NCBI GenBank assembly: GCA_030612785.1
Contig: JAUWNF010000039.1
Location: forward strand, 1-12,867
Reading direction: 5' to 3'
From: Phycisphaerales bacterium
GTDB taxonomy: Bacteria > Planctomycetota > Phycisphaerae > UBA1845
Length of the DNA stretch: 12,867 bases
A model generated the notes under the pieces. The model saw nothing but the letters and a program-made list of their open reading frames with translations. It made no database searches and was not told the DNA's origin. Positions 1-5,956 of the stretch are shown here, in pieces (the stretch's first letter is position 1; each line of letters opens with the position of its first letter). Both the position numbers and the translations under genes were made by a program.

Positions 1-1
1 G

Positions 2-97
2 GAGGGAAAGCCCAAAATCGGCATGCCCATCAAGGCCGTGTTCAACACCGAGAAGCCGACGAACACGATCCTCGATCTGGCCTGGGTACCGGCATAG
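2..97 (+). CDS. C-terminal fragment of an OB-fold-like protein (partial)
   Basis: This frame is open from the window edge to a TAG at 95-97 and encodes 31 residues. It contains KIGMPIKAVFNTEKP followed by ILDLAWVPA. The pattern 'KIGM.V.AVF...E...SILDI.Y..P' is what I recall from the C-terminal strand of DUF35-type OB-fold proteins, which often carry a zinc ribbon and accompany thiolases or acyl-CoA enzymes. The start and any zinc ribbon lie outside the window, so the assignment rests on one short segment. The next gene starts 2 nt after its stop, which suggests co-transcription. The alternative is an unrelated protein tail. Confidence 0.4.
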   Translation, partial: EGKPKIGMPIKAVFNTEKPTNTILDLAWVPA

Positions 98-99
98 GG

Positions 100-357
100 G
101 TGGCGCGCTACCCGTTGGAAACCGGCTGGCTGGCGGGTTCACCGTTGGAGGGTGCCGGCTGGCTGCCGTACCTGGACAGGCGCTATTTCTACAACATGTT
201 GGTCATTCCGTTGTGGCTCCCGATGGCGGCGGTCACTGTGGTTACAGGGTGGCTGTGGCCGAGTCGCCGCCCACCGTCGGGGCATTGCCAGCGGTGCGGG
301 TACAACCTGACGGGCAACGTCTCTGGCATCTGCAGCGAGTGTGGCGATCCGGTATGA
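100..357 (+). CDS. Short membrane zinc-ribbon protein, N-terminally truncated paralogue of the next gene
   Basis: An 85-residue protein starting at GTG, 2 nt after the preceding stop. One hydrophobic segment (about residues 32-52, MLVIPLWLPMAAVTVV) is followed by a basic RRPPSGH linker and a Cys4 knuckle pair, CQRCGYNLTG...CSECG. This membrane-segment plus C-terminal CGYNLTG zinc-ribbon layout recurs in planctomycete proteins of unknown function. It aligns with the last 70 or so residues of the following gene (WLP...IPLW.P...RRPP.G.CQRCGYNLTG). It lacks the first transmembrane segment and extracytoplasmic region of that 149-residue protein, so it is either a shortened duplicate or a decaying copy. 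Its stop overlaps the next start as ATGA, which implies translational coupling. The function is unknown. Confidence 0.6.
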   Translation: MARYPLETGWLAGSPLEGAGWLPYLDRRYFYNMLVIPLWLPMAAVTVVTGWLWPSRRPPSGHCQRCGYNLTGNVSGICSECGDPV

Positions 358-803
358 GATACCATCCTCCATCCCGTCTCCGCCGCGTCCTCATCTCCGC
401 CGGGCTGGTGCGGTGCGTGCTGATGGGGGCTGCGGGGGCCGGTAGCGTGGTCTGGCCCGTGGGCTACAGTAGAGGGAGGACGGTGCTGAAACTCTCTGAG
501 GGTTCTGTGTGGGTTTATCGCCACTCGCGCCACATTGCCGATCTGTTGGAGCAGGGCCCGAGCGTTGATTGGGATTTCGACGACGACCCGTCGATCATGT
601 GGCTGCCCGGTGTTGTGCGGACATGGTGGTTAGGCACGGTTGTCAACATTCCGCTGTGGATACCGTTGGTCGTGCTTGCGGTCCTGACTGCTGTACTGTG
701 GTCCCGCGACCGGCGACCACCGAAGGGCTTCTGTCAGCGATGCGGGTACAATCTGACCGGTCTAACCGAGCCGCGGTGTCCGGAGTGTGGCGAGGTGATA
801 TGA
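354..803 (+). CDS. Membrane protein with C-terminal CGYNLTG zinc ribbon, function unknown
   Basis: A 149-residue protein. I place the start at ATG 354, overlapping the previous stop as ATGA. The open frame reaches back to 213, but that extension only reads the upstream gene out of frame. Visible parts are an N-terminal hydrophobic stretch (about residues 10-30), a middle region probably outside the membrane (about 35-85), a second hydrophobic helix (about 90-115, VVNIPLWIPLVVLAVL), a basic DRRPPKG linker and the zinc ribbon CQRCGYNLTGLTEPRCPECG. The four cysteines are well placed to bind one zinc ion on the cytoplasmic side. This is the usual full-length layout of a large planctomycete family with no assigned function. 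A REP-like hairpin begins just after its stop. Confidence 0.7.
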   Translation: MRYHPPSRLRRVLISAGLVRCVLMGAAGAGSVVWPVGYSRGRTVLKLSEGSVWVYRHSRHIADLLEQGPSVDWDFDDDPSIMWLPGVVRTWWLGTVVNIPLWIPLVVLAVLTAVLWSRDRRPPKGFCQRCGYNLTGLTEPRCPECGEVI

Positions 804-804
804 G

Positions 805-831
805 GTACGGCCGCGGGGAGGCGGCCGCTAC
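805..831 (-). repeat. Single GTAG-headed REP-like hairpin
   Basis: A perfect 7-bp stem, CGGCCGC (808-814) with GCGGCCG (821-827), encloses a 6-nt loop GGGGAG. CTAC follows at 828-831, so on the minus strand the element reads GTAG then hairpin, the orientation of REP sequences. It shares GTAGCG/CGCTAC ends with the elements at 9053, 10412 and 11988. It begins 2 nt after the zinc-ribbon gene's stop. There is no T tract, so it is not a standard terminator. Confidence 0.5.
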
Positions 832-936
832 GGATTCGGCAACGGCCGACACGACTATGCCTTTCTAGAAACGGTGCCAGAGGCTCGTAGGGGGTAAATC
901 TCGTTCATTTTCCGCCGTAAGCACCCGATATCAGTC

Positions 937-964
937 TTGACCCCGGTGTCGGATGTGCTATATT
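937..964 (+). promoter_or_regulatory. Sigma70-type promoter for thrS (and probably infC)
   Basis: TTGACC at 937-942 matches the -35 consensus in 5 of 6 positions. TATATT at 959-964 matches the -10 consensus in 5 of 6, and the spacer is 16 nt. It sits in an AT-richer stretch of an otherwise GC-rich intergenic region. Transcription would start near 971, leaving a leader of about 230 nt before thrS. It is the best promoter-like sequence I found in the window. Confidence 0.6.
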
Positions 965-970
965 AAAGGT

Positions 971-1201
971 GTGTGCCTTTGCGCCCTTGCGCGAGGGTTC
1001 GACATGATGGCGATCGAGTGTTGAGTATCGGCTTGCAGCTTATGACAGTCATCGCATGATAGTCTCTCCTCGGCGGACAGACCTGTCGCGCGTGAGGTGG
1101 GCCGTGGATGTGTCATGGGCTCCAAGTCGGTTGTTGTTTTTATGGTCCGCGCGGTGCGGAACCGGGCGGTTTTTGAACCCGCTTGACAGGAGTCAAGTCC
1201 C
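971..1201 (+). promoter_or_regulatory. Structured 5' leader of thrS with possible leader ORFs
   Basis: This stretch holds no clear gene. Hairpins are visible at 1044-1064 (GAC/TCAT pairing with ATGA/GTC) and at 1144-1163 (GGTCCGC pairing with GCGGAACC, one bulged A). AACC at 1160-1163 could instead pair with GGTT just before a T run ending at 1174, so two mutually exclusive structures are possible. A 22-codon ORF (ATG 1108, TGA 1174-1176) has GAGGTGG 7 nt upstream. A second short ORF (ATG 1115, TGA 1184-1186) is in the thrS frame and ends 15 nt before the proposed thrS start. Neither has threonine codons. A regulatory role is inferred only from length, structure and position. Confidence 0.35.
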
Positions 1202-1204
1202 CTG
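1188..1204 (+). promoter_or_regulatory. Ribosome binding site and CTG start of thrS
   Basis: AGGAG at 1188-1192 is followed after 9 nt by CTG at 1202. The only codons in frame between the upstream TGA (1184-1186) and CTG are CAG, GAG, TCA, AGT and CCC, so no ATG, GTG or TTG is available there. The next ordinary start, GTG at 1229, has no convincing Shine-Dalgarno sequence. It would also delete the conserved first strand of the TGS domain (RVTLPDG). Confidence 0.55.
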
Positions 1205-3370
1205 AGAGTTACGCTTCCTGACGGCAATGTGCTGGAGGTGACCGACGGCGCGACGGCCTCTGACGTAGTAGCCCAGATCGGCCCCGGTCTGAGCAAAGCG
1301 GCGATCGCCGCCGTAGTGACGGCTGACGGCGCTAGCCAGGTTTGCGACCTTGCCCGTCCTCTCCCCGGCGATTGCCAACTGAAGGTCCTCACCGCAAAGG
1401 ACGACGAGCCCGAGAGCCTGTTGGTCTTACGGCACAGCGCGGCCCACGTGATGGCCGAGGCCGTCTGCAAGCTGTTTCCCGAAGCGCAACTGGTCTACGG
1501 CCCCCCGCTCGAGGACGGATTCTACTACGACGTCGATCTGGATCGTTCGCTGAGCAGCGACGACTTCGCGGCGATCGAAGCCGAGATGCGGCGGATCATC
1601 GAGGAAGATCGGCCGTTCCGCCGCTATGACCTGCCGCGGGACGAGGCGACGGCCAAACTGCAGGCGGAGGGCAACCGCTACAAGCTCGACAACGCCGCCC
1701 GTGCGGAGGGCGATACGGTCAGCTTCTACGTGACCGGTGACGAGCCCGGCGCGTATTTCGAGGACCTCTGCCGGGGCCCGCACCTCCCCAACACCGGGCG
1801 CATCGGGGCCTTCAAAGTCAGTCAGGTGAGCCGGTCACACTATCGCGGCGACGTGAATGACCAGCCGCTGCAGCGCGTGTACGGCACAGCGTTCTTCAAG
1901 CCCCAGGCCCTCAAGGCCCACCTCAAGCAGTTGGAAGAGGCCAAGAAACGCGACCACCGGGTGATCGGGCGAGAGTTGGACCTGTTCAGCATCGCTCAGG
2001 AAGTGGGGAGCGGGTTGGTGCTGTGGCATCCCCATGGCGCTCTGGTGCGCATGCTGCTCGAGAACTTCATGCGGGCCGAACTTGTTATCCGCGGTTATCA
2101 GCCGGTTTATTCGCCGGTGATCGGGCGGCTGGATTTGTATCGCACCAGCGGGCACTATCCGTACTACGAGCAGTCGCAGTTCCCACCGATGCACGAGACC
2201 GACCGCGGGCGCACGCTGCTCAGTCTCCTGCACCTGACCCAGCGCGCCGCCCAGCAGCCTCCCGACGGGCGCGACGCGGCGCTGCAACCGGTCCGCAAGC
2301 TGGCCGAAGGCGTGCTGGCGGCGTGGGGACCTATCGAAGGATTCGAGGTCAACGCCCCGCCCGAGGAGATGATCGCTGTGTTGCAGCGCGCCCTCGAGTC
2401 CGAGGACGGCTACTTGCTGCGGCCGATGAACTGCCCGCATCACATTCACATTTACAAGGCGCGGCCGCGCAGCTATCGCGACTTGCCGCTGCGTCTGGCG
2501 GAGTTCGGTACGGTCCATCGCTACGAGCAAAGCGGCGAATTAGGTGGTATGATCCGGGTTCGCGGCTTCACCCAGGACGACGCGCATCAATTCTGCATGC
2601 CCGAACAGTTGGAGGCGGAGGTTCGCACTACTGTCGAGTTGACGCAATTGGTGCTCTCGACGCTGGATTTTACGGACTATCGGGTTCGCCTCGGCCTGCG
2701 CGATTCCTCTTCCGACAAATGGGTGGGTCCCCTCGAACGATGGGAGTTGGCCGAGAGCAACCTCCGCAGTGTCATCCGGGAGATGGGATTGGAACACACC
2801 GAGGAAATCGGCGAAGCCACTTTTTACGGGCCGAAGATCGACTTCCTGGTGCGCGACTGCCTCGGGCGGCAGTGGCAGTTGGGTACGGTGCAGGTGGATT
2901 ACAACTTGCCGGAGCGTTTCGACCTGACCTACGTTGGGCGCGATAATCAGCTCCACCGCCCGGTCATGATTCACCGGGCACCGTTCGGGAGCTTGGAGCG
3001 GTTCGTTGGCATCCTGATCGAGCATTTCGCCGGGGCGTTTCCGCTGTGGCTGGCCCCGGTACAGGTGGGGGTGGCGTCGATCAGCGAGAAGAGCGCCGCT
3101 TATGCCCGGGAAGTCTACGAGAAATGCCTGAGTTTCGGACTGCGTGTGGAGTTGGACGCTTCCGCGGACAAGATCGGCCCTAAGAAACATCGCTTGCGCA
3201 ACGCGCGCGTTCCGTACATCCTGGTAGTCGGCGAGCAGGAGGCCGGTCACGGAACGGTCAACGTGAACGACCGTGAAGGAAAGAACCTGGGGACGTTCCC
3301 CTTAAGCAACTTCCTGGACGGATGCCGGGTGGAAATCGAAACCAAAGGGCACCCGCCGAAGGAAGGCTAG
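1202..3370 (+). CDS. thrS: Threonine--tRNA ligase with an extra ~70-residue insertion
   Basis: Class II aminoacyl-tRNA synthetase that charges tRNA-Thr in the cytoplasm. From the CTG start it has 722 residues, against about 640 in E. coli. Domain order is TGS (about 1-62, LRVTLPDGN); the N2 editing domain with H78-x3-H82 and C190-RGP-H194; the catalytic core with motif 2 around RYEQSG and motif 3 around APFGSLERF; and a C-terminal anticodon-binding domain (about 615-715, PVQVGV...). The catalytic zinc ligands are C411 (PMNCPHH), H462 (DDAHQF) and H591 (MIHRAPF), with spacing close to E. coli C334/H385/H511. About 70 extra residues (roughly 331-401) lie just before the motif 2/zinc region. They are rich in Arg, Ala, Gln and Glu. 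A short hairpin follows the stop directly and infC comes next. GTG 1229 is the alternative start. Confidence 0.95.
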   Translation: MRVTLPDGNVLEVTDGATASDVVAQIGPGLSKAAIAAVVTADGASQVCDLARPLPGDCQLKVLTAKDDEPESLLVLRHSAAHVMAEAVCKLFPEAQLVYGPPLEDGFYYDVDLDRSLSSDDFAAIEAEMRRIIEEDRPFRRYDLPRDEATAKLQAEGNRYKLDNAARAEGDTVSFYVTGDEPGAYFEDLCRGPHLPNTGRIGAFKVSQVSRSHYRGDVNDQPLQRVYGTAFFKPQALKAHLKQLEEAKKRDHRVIGRELDLFSIAQEVGSGLVLWHPHGALVRMLLENFMRAELVIRGYQPVYSPVIGRLDLYRTSGHYPYYEQSQFPPMHETDRGRTLLSLLHLTQRAAQQPPDGRDAALQPVRKLAEGVLAAWGPIEGFEVNAPPEEMIAVLQRALESEDGYLLRPMNCPHHIHIYKARPRSYRDLPLRLAEFGTVHRYEQSGELGGMIRVRGFTQDDAHQFCMPEQLEAEVRTTVELTQLVLSTLDFTDYRVRLGLRDSSSDKWVGPLERWELAESNLRSVIREMGLEHTEEIGEATFYGPKIDFLVRDCLGRQWQLGTVQVDYNLPERFDLTYVGRDNQLHRPVMIHRAPFGSLERFVGILIEHFAGAFPLWLAPVQVGVASISEKSAAYAREVYEKCLSFGLRVELDASADKIGPKKHRLRNARVPYILVVGEQEAGHGTVNVNDREGKNLGTFPLSNFLDGCRVEIETKGHPPKEG

Positions 3371-3385
3371 CGGCCAAGGTGGCCG
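3371..3385 (+). repeat. Hairpin directly after the thrS stop
   Basis: A perfect 6-bp stem, CGGCCA with TGGCCG, encloses a 3-nt AGG loop right after the TAG stop. There is no T tract, so it is not a typical terminator, and infC probably stays on the same transcript. TAG followed by CGGCC...GGCCG resembles a degraded version of the REP-like hairpins elsewhere in the window, with CTAG instead of GTAG. Confidence 0.4.
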
Positions 3386-3442
3386 ACGGTGTGGGCCTCG
3401 CCCTGCGGACCCCGCCGGATATCGTGTTCTCTAAGCGAAAGT

Positions 3443-3458
3443 GAGGTGATGTCCAATC
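3443..3458 (+). promoter_or_regulatory. Ribosome binding site and possible ATC start of infC
   Basis: GAGGTG at 3443-3448 lies 7 nt before an in-frame ATC (3456-3458), the usual spacing. From the first ordinary start, ATG 3474, the same Shine-Dalgarno is 25 nt away, and no other good one is seen. infC is known to use rare starts (AUU in E. coli) so that IF3 limits its own synthesis. An upstream in-frame TGA (3447-3449) closes the reading frame. Confidence 0.45.
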
Positions 3459-4139
3459 GCAAGACAGCTTCGTATGAACGAACAGGTACGTATTTCTCCG
3501 ATCCGCCTAATCGACCATGAAGACACACAGCGCGGGATCGTGCCCACGGACGAGGCCCGGGCGTTGGCCCGCGACCTGGGGATGGACCTGGTGGAAATCT
3601 CGCCTATGGAGCGTCCCCCGGTCTGCCGGATCATGGATTACGGCAAGTTCAAGTACGACCAGAAAAAGAAGCAAAAGCAGCGCTCGTCGCACGTAGCCGT
3701 CTTGAAGGAAGTGCGCATGCGCCCCAAGACGGACACGAATGACCGCGTCATCAAGATGAACCGCGCCGTCCGTTTCCTCAAGGAGGGCGCCAAGGTGCAG
3801 TTCACCATGCTCTTCCGCGGCCGCGAGCGGGCCCATCACAATGTCGGGCTGGATATCTTCAAGAGCATCGTCGAGGAGTTGGGCGAGGATGTGAAGCTGG
3901 AAAGGCCGGCGCGCGTCGAAGGGCGGCGTATGACCATGGTGTTGGCCCCGATCAAGCCGGCCAAGCCCCCAAAGCCGCCTAAGGCGCCCAAGGCGCCGAG
4001 GCCGTCCAAGACCCCGGAGCCGCAGGCGGAGGTGGAGGTGGAGCCTCCGGCTGCGTCCGCAGTCGAGGTCGCCGCGCATTCTGCCCCCGCGCCGGTGCTC
4101 GAGTCCGAGGACACCCCTACAGCATCGCCGCAATGCTGA
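3456..4139 (+). CDS. infC: Translation initiation factor IF-3 with C-terminal Lys/Pro and acidic tail
   Basis: IF3 binds the 30S subunit, prevents premature 50S joining and checks start-codon pairing. From ATC 3456 it has 227 residues; from ATG 3474 it has 221. The N-terminal domain shows NEQVRISPIRLID and the IF3 signature PPVCRIMDYGKFKYDQKKK. The linker and C-terminal domain show KEVRMRPKTDTND, FLKEGAKVQFTMLFRGRE and EGRRMTMVLAP. The ordinary fold ends near residue 168. About 58 further residues follow: a Lys-Pro/Lys-Ala-Pro run, then an acidic and Ala/Ser-rich stretch, probably disordered. It lies 85 nt after thrS, as in the classical thrS-infC arrangement, but rpmI and rplT do not follow. 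The ATC start gives MARQLRMNEQ, a typical short IF3 lead-in. Confidence 0.95.
   Translation: MARQLRMNEQVRISPIRLIDHEDTQRGIVPTDEARALARDLGMDLVEISPMERPPVCRIMDYGKFKYDQKKKQKQRSSHVAVLKEVRMRPKTDTNDRVIKMNRAVRFLKEGAKVQFTMLFRGRERAHHNVGLDIFKSIVEELGEDVKLERPARVEGRRMTMVLAPIKPAKPPKPPKAPKAPRPSKTPEPQAEVEVEPPAASAVEVAAHSAPAPVLESEDTPTASPQC
3954..4020 (+). repeat. Lys-Pro-rich low-complexity segment within infC
   Basis: Near-repeated codons give KPAKPPKPPKAPKAPRPSK, a run of three-residue K-P-P or K-A-P units. It lies beyond the folded C-terminal domain and forms the first part of the IF3 tail. Such runs can change in length by slippage. Confidence 0.6.
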
Positions 4140-4160
4140 AGCGGAGGCACGTAGGTCTGG

Positions 4161-4178
4161 TGTGATCCCGGTATCACA
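4161..4178 (+). promoter_or_regulatory. Operator-like dyad between infC and the DHH gene
   Basis: TGTGAT, a 6-nt centre CCCGGT, then ATCACA: 16 of 18 positions are symmetric. It lies 21 nt after the infC stop and 32 nt before the next start. It could be a regulator binding site or a small RNA hairpin. The half-sites resemble CRP/FNR sites, but the TGTGA-to-TCACA spacing is 8 nt rather than the CRP spacing of 6. Confidence 0.3.
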
Positions 4179-4209
4179 GGTCGGTTTGGTTCGGAGGGTG
4201 TATTCATCC

Positions 4210-5238
4210 ATGAGGTCCGCCACAGAATCACAGAAGGACAGTGCGGTGCTCGCCGAGTTGATCCGAACCCTCGAGTCGTGGAAGGAAACCGTGGTGATCG
4301 CGCCCGATACGCCCGACGCCGATGCTTTAGCGTCCATGTTCTCGCTGGCCAAGGCGTTCGGCGATGGGGACGGACGTTCGGCGAAGGTCTCCCTGCCAGA
4401 GAACTCGCTGTCGCAGCGTCTGGCGTTTCTGCATGAATGGGCCAATCTTCCGGTTGCGACGGCGGAGGACTTTGCCCGTGCGGATGGATTTGTGGTGGTG
4501 GACACCGCCAAGAAATCGCGCTGCAACCTTCGCGAAGACGTGCCCGAAGATTGGGACCGCGGGCGCACGATCCTGAACATCGATCACCATGCCTCGAATA
4601 CCCGATTCGGAACGGTCAACTGGGTGGTGGGTGAGGCGAGCAGTTCGGCGGAGTTGGTCTACCGCCTGCTCCAGGCCTGGGGTTGGCCGATCGATCCCCT
4701 GTACGCCTCGCTACTGTACGCCGGGATCCACACCGACACGTCCGGCTTCTCGCTACCGAACACCTCGAAAAGTGCGGTGGCCGCCGCCGCGGAGTTGGTG
4801 GAGCGAGGCGCGGACGTGGTGGAACTGGGGGAGCGCCTCTGCCGCAGCCAGCGGCTAAGCGAGTTCAAACTCCTGCGCACGATCTACGCGAACACGCAAC
4901 TCGCCGCGGACGGACGCATCGCATACAGCACGGCGGACTACCAGGAGATCGCCGACGCGGGCTGTTCCGCCGCGGATGTCGATGACCAGGTCTCCGTGCC
5001 GCGCTCATTGCACGGGACGCGTCTGGCCATGTTGTTCACCGAGGGGGTTCGGGGAAAGACCCGGATCAATTTCCGGGGGGACTCGGGCGTTCCCGCGCTT
5101 CCGCTGGCTAAGGCGTTCGGTGGTGGAGGGCACGATGCCGCCGCGGGGGCGATCATCGCCGGCCCGGTGCCCGAGGTCGTGGCCCAAGTCTTGCCCGAGG
5201 CGGAAAGCTATCTGAATCGCCTTGCGCAGAAGCCCTGA
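4210..5238 (+). CDS. DHH/DHHA1 family phosphoesterase (NrnA/RecJ-like)
   Basis: A 342-residue cytoplasmic protein related to NrnA-type enzymes, which degrade very short RNAs or hydrolyse pAp using Mn2+. Motif I is APDTPDADALAS (D36, D38). Motif II has D98 (VVVDTAKKSR), motif III is NIDHH (D125-H126-H127) and motif IV is HTDTSGF. The DHHA1 domain ends with FGGGGHDAAAG (H308). The histidine normally beginning motif I (HxNPDGD) is replaced by P32, so metal binding may differ. I chose ATG 4210 because GGAGGG lies 11 nt upstream; GTG 4162 and GTG 4198 are in-frame alternatives. It follows infC by 70 nt and is probably on the same transcript. The exact substrate cannot be read from the sequence. 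Confidence 0.85.
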   Translation: MRSATESQKDSAVLAELIRTLESWKETVVIAPDTPDADALASMFSLAKAFGDGDGRSAKVSLPENSLSQRLAFLHEWANLPVATAEDFARADGFVVVDTAKKSRCNLREDVPEDWDRGRTILNIDHHASNTRFGTVNWVVGEASSSAELVYRLLQAWGWPIDPLYASLLYAGIHTDTSGFSLPNTSKSAVAAAAELVERGADVVELGERLCRSQRLSEFKLLRTIYANTQLAADGRIAYSTADYQEIADAGCSAADVDDQVSVPRSLHGTRLAMLFTEGVRGKTRINFRGDSGVPALPLAKAFGGGGHDAAAGAIIAGPVPEVVAQVLPEAESYLNRLAQKP

Positions 5239-5293
5239 TCGGCGACCGAAACGCCACTTGGTGCAGGCGAAGACGATCGATGGAGGCCTAGAT

Positions 5294-5896
5294 ATGATCC
5301 GCAGAGCTACGTGCGTGCTGTTGTTCGCCGGCCTGCTGGGTGCTTCGGCGAGTTGCGATGTTGACAACCTACTGAACCGGACCGCATCGTTCGGAGGCGA
5401 CACCGCGGGCCAGCGAAGCACGTTCGCCTACATGGTCATCAACAACACACCTTACCGGGCGATCTTCACCGCGGGGGCGTACGACGATCTGGACCGGAAC
5501 ACGGAACCGCAGATCCAACAGTTCGGTAATGACCCCTACGGCACTACGCTGGAGGGGGAGGCGACCAGCAGCCTCATGCAGGCCAACTGCGCCAGGGTGT
5601 TCGCAATCGGCACGGGGGAACTCCTGAGTGTCGTCGAGAGGAATCTGCCGGAGGACGGCTTGGACGCGGACGCGCTGGTCAACGGCGTCTACTTTTCCAG
5701 CGGCGAACTCGGCAGCGCGGAGGGTGCTCAGCCGGACCGAGGCGGGGCTCCGCCGTTTGAAGCCCGGCTCGGCGTGGACTTCGCCTGCAACAGCTTGCTG
5801 ATCATCCGTTTGGAGATCGACGACGTCGGCCCCGATCCCTTCCGGATCGACCTCGAGGTGATCCGCGCGGAAGACGACCGCAACCCCCCGTCATAG
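5294..5896 (+). CDS. Unrecognised putative lipoprotein or secreted protein
   Basis: A 200-residue protein starting at ATG 5294, with GGAGG 7 nt upstream. The longer frame from 5222 overlaps the DHH gene end and has no signal sequence at its start. The N-terminus is a clear export signal: MIRR, a hydrophobic core (CVLLFAGLLGASAS), then Cys20-Asp. The residues before the cysteine (SAS) are a weak lipobox, so either lipidation or ordinary cleavage is possible. The mature part is acidic, has no further membrane helix and starts with VINNTPYRAIFTAG. Two further cysteines (in ANCARVF and DFACNSL) could form a disulfide. I do not recognise the family. It follows the DHH gene by 55 nt and converges with the minus-strand gene ending at 5957. 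Confidence 0.7.
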   Translation: MIRRATCVLLFAGLLGASASCDVDNLLNRTASFGGDTAGQRSTFAYMVINNTPYRAIFTAGAYDDLDRNTEPQIQQFGNDPYGTTLEGEATSSLMQANCARVFAIGTGELLSVVERNLPEDGLDADALVNGVYFSSGELGSAEGAQPDRGGAPPFEARLGVDFACNSLLIIRLEIDDVGPDPFRIDLEVIRAEDDRNPPS

Positions 5897-5956
5897 GGTG
5901 GCGCCTGGCAGATCTCGAGCCCGCGCCTGGCCGAACGTGTCAACTCAGCGCCCGGG

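Noticed and set aside
213..353. Longer start for the second zinc-ribbon protein
   Set aside because: These codons read the preceding gene in another frame; the ATGA overlap at 354 is the sensible start.
1094..1107. GAGGTGGGCCGTGG resembles the T-box core AGGGTGGNACCGCG
   Set aside because: Several core positions differ, and I see neither a Stem I specifier loop with a Thr codon nor a proper terminator hairpin. The sequence is better read as a Shine-Dalgarno for the short ORF at 1108.
1115..1204. Read-through of the in-frame TGA (1184-1186) to give thrS an N-terminal extension from ATG 1115
   Set aside because: The extension has no similarity to the TGS domain, and AGGAG lies between the stop and CTG. 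No selenocysteine signal is recognisable.
4161..4178. CRP binding site
   Set aside because: TGTGA and TCACA are separated by 8 nt, not 6, and the centre is GC-rich.
3507..4580. 357-codon open frame antisense to infC and the DHH gene
   Set aside because: It is a shadow of GC-rich coding sequence: Arg/Leu/His-rich, with no domain, while the plus strand encodes two clear families.
5901..5931. 9-bp direct repeat GCGCCTGGC between convergent genes
   Set aside because: GC-rich and short, with no symmetry or T tract; compatible with chance, and no terminator could be supported there.
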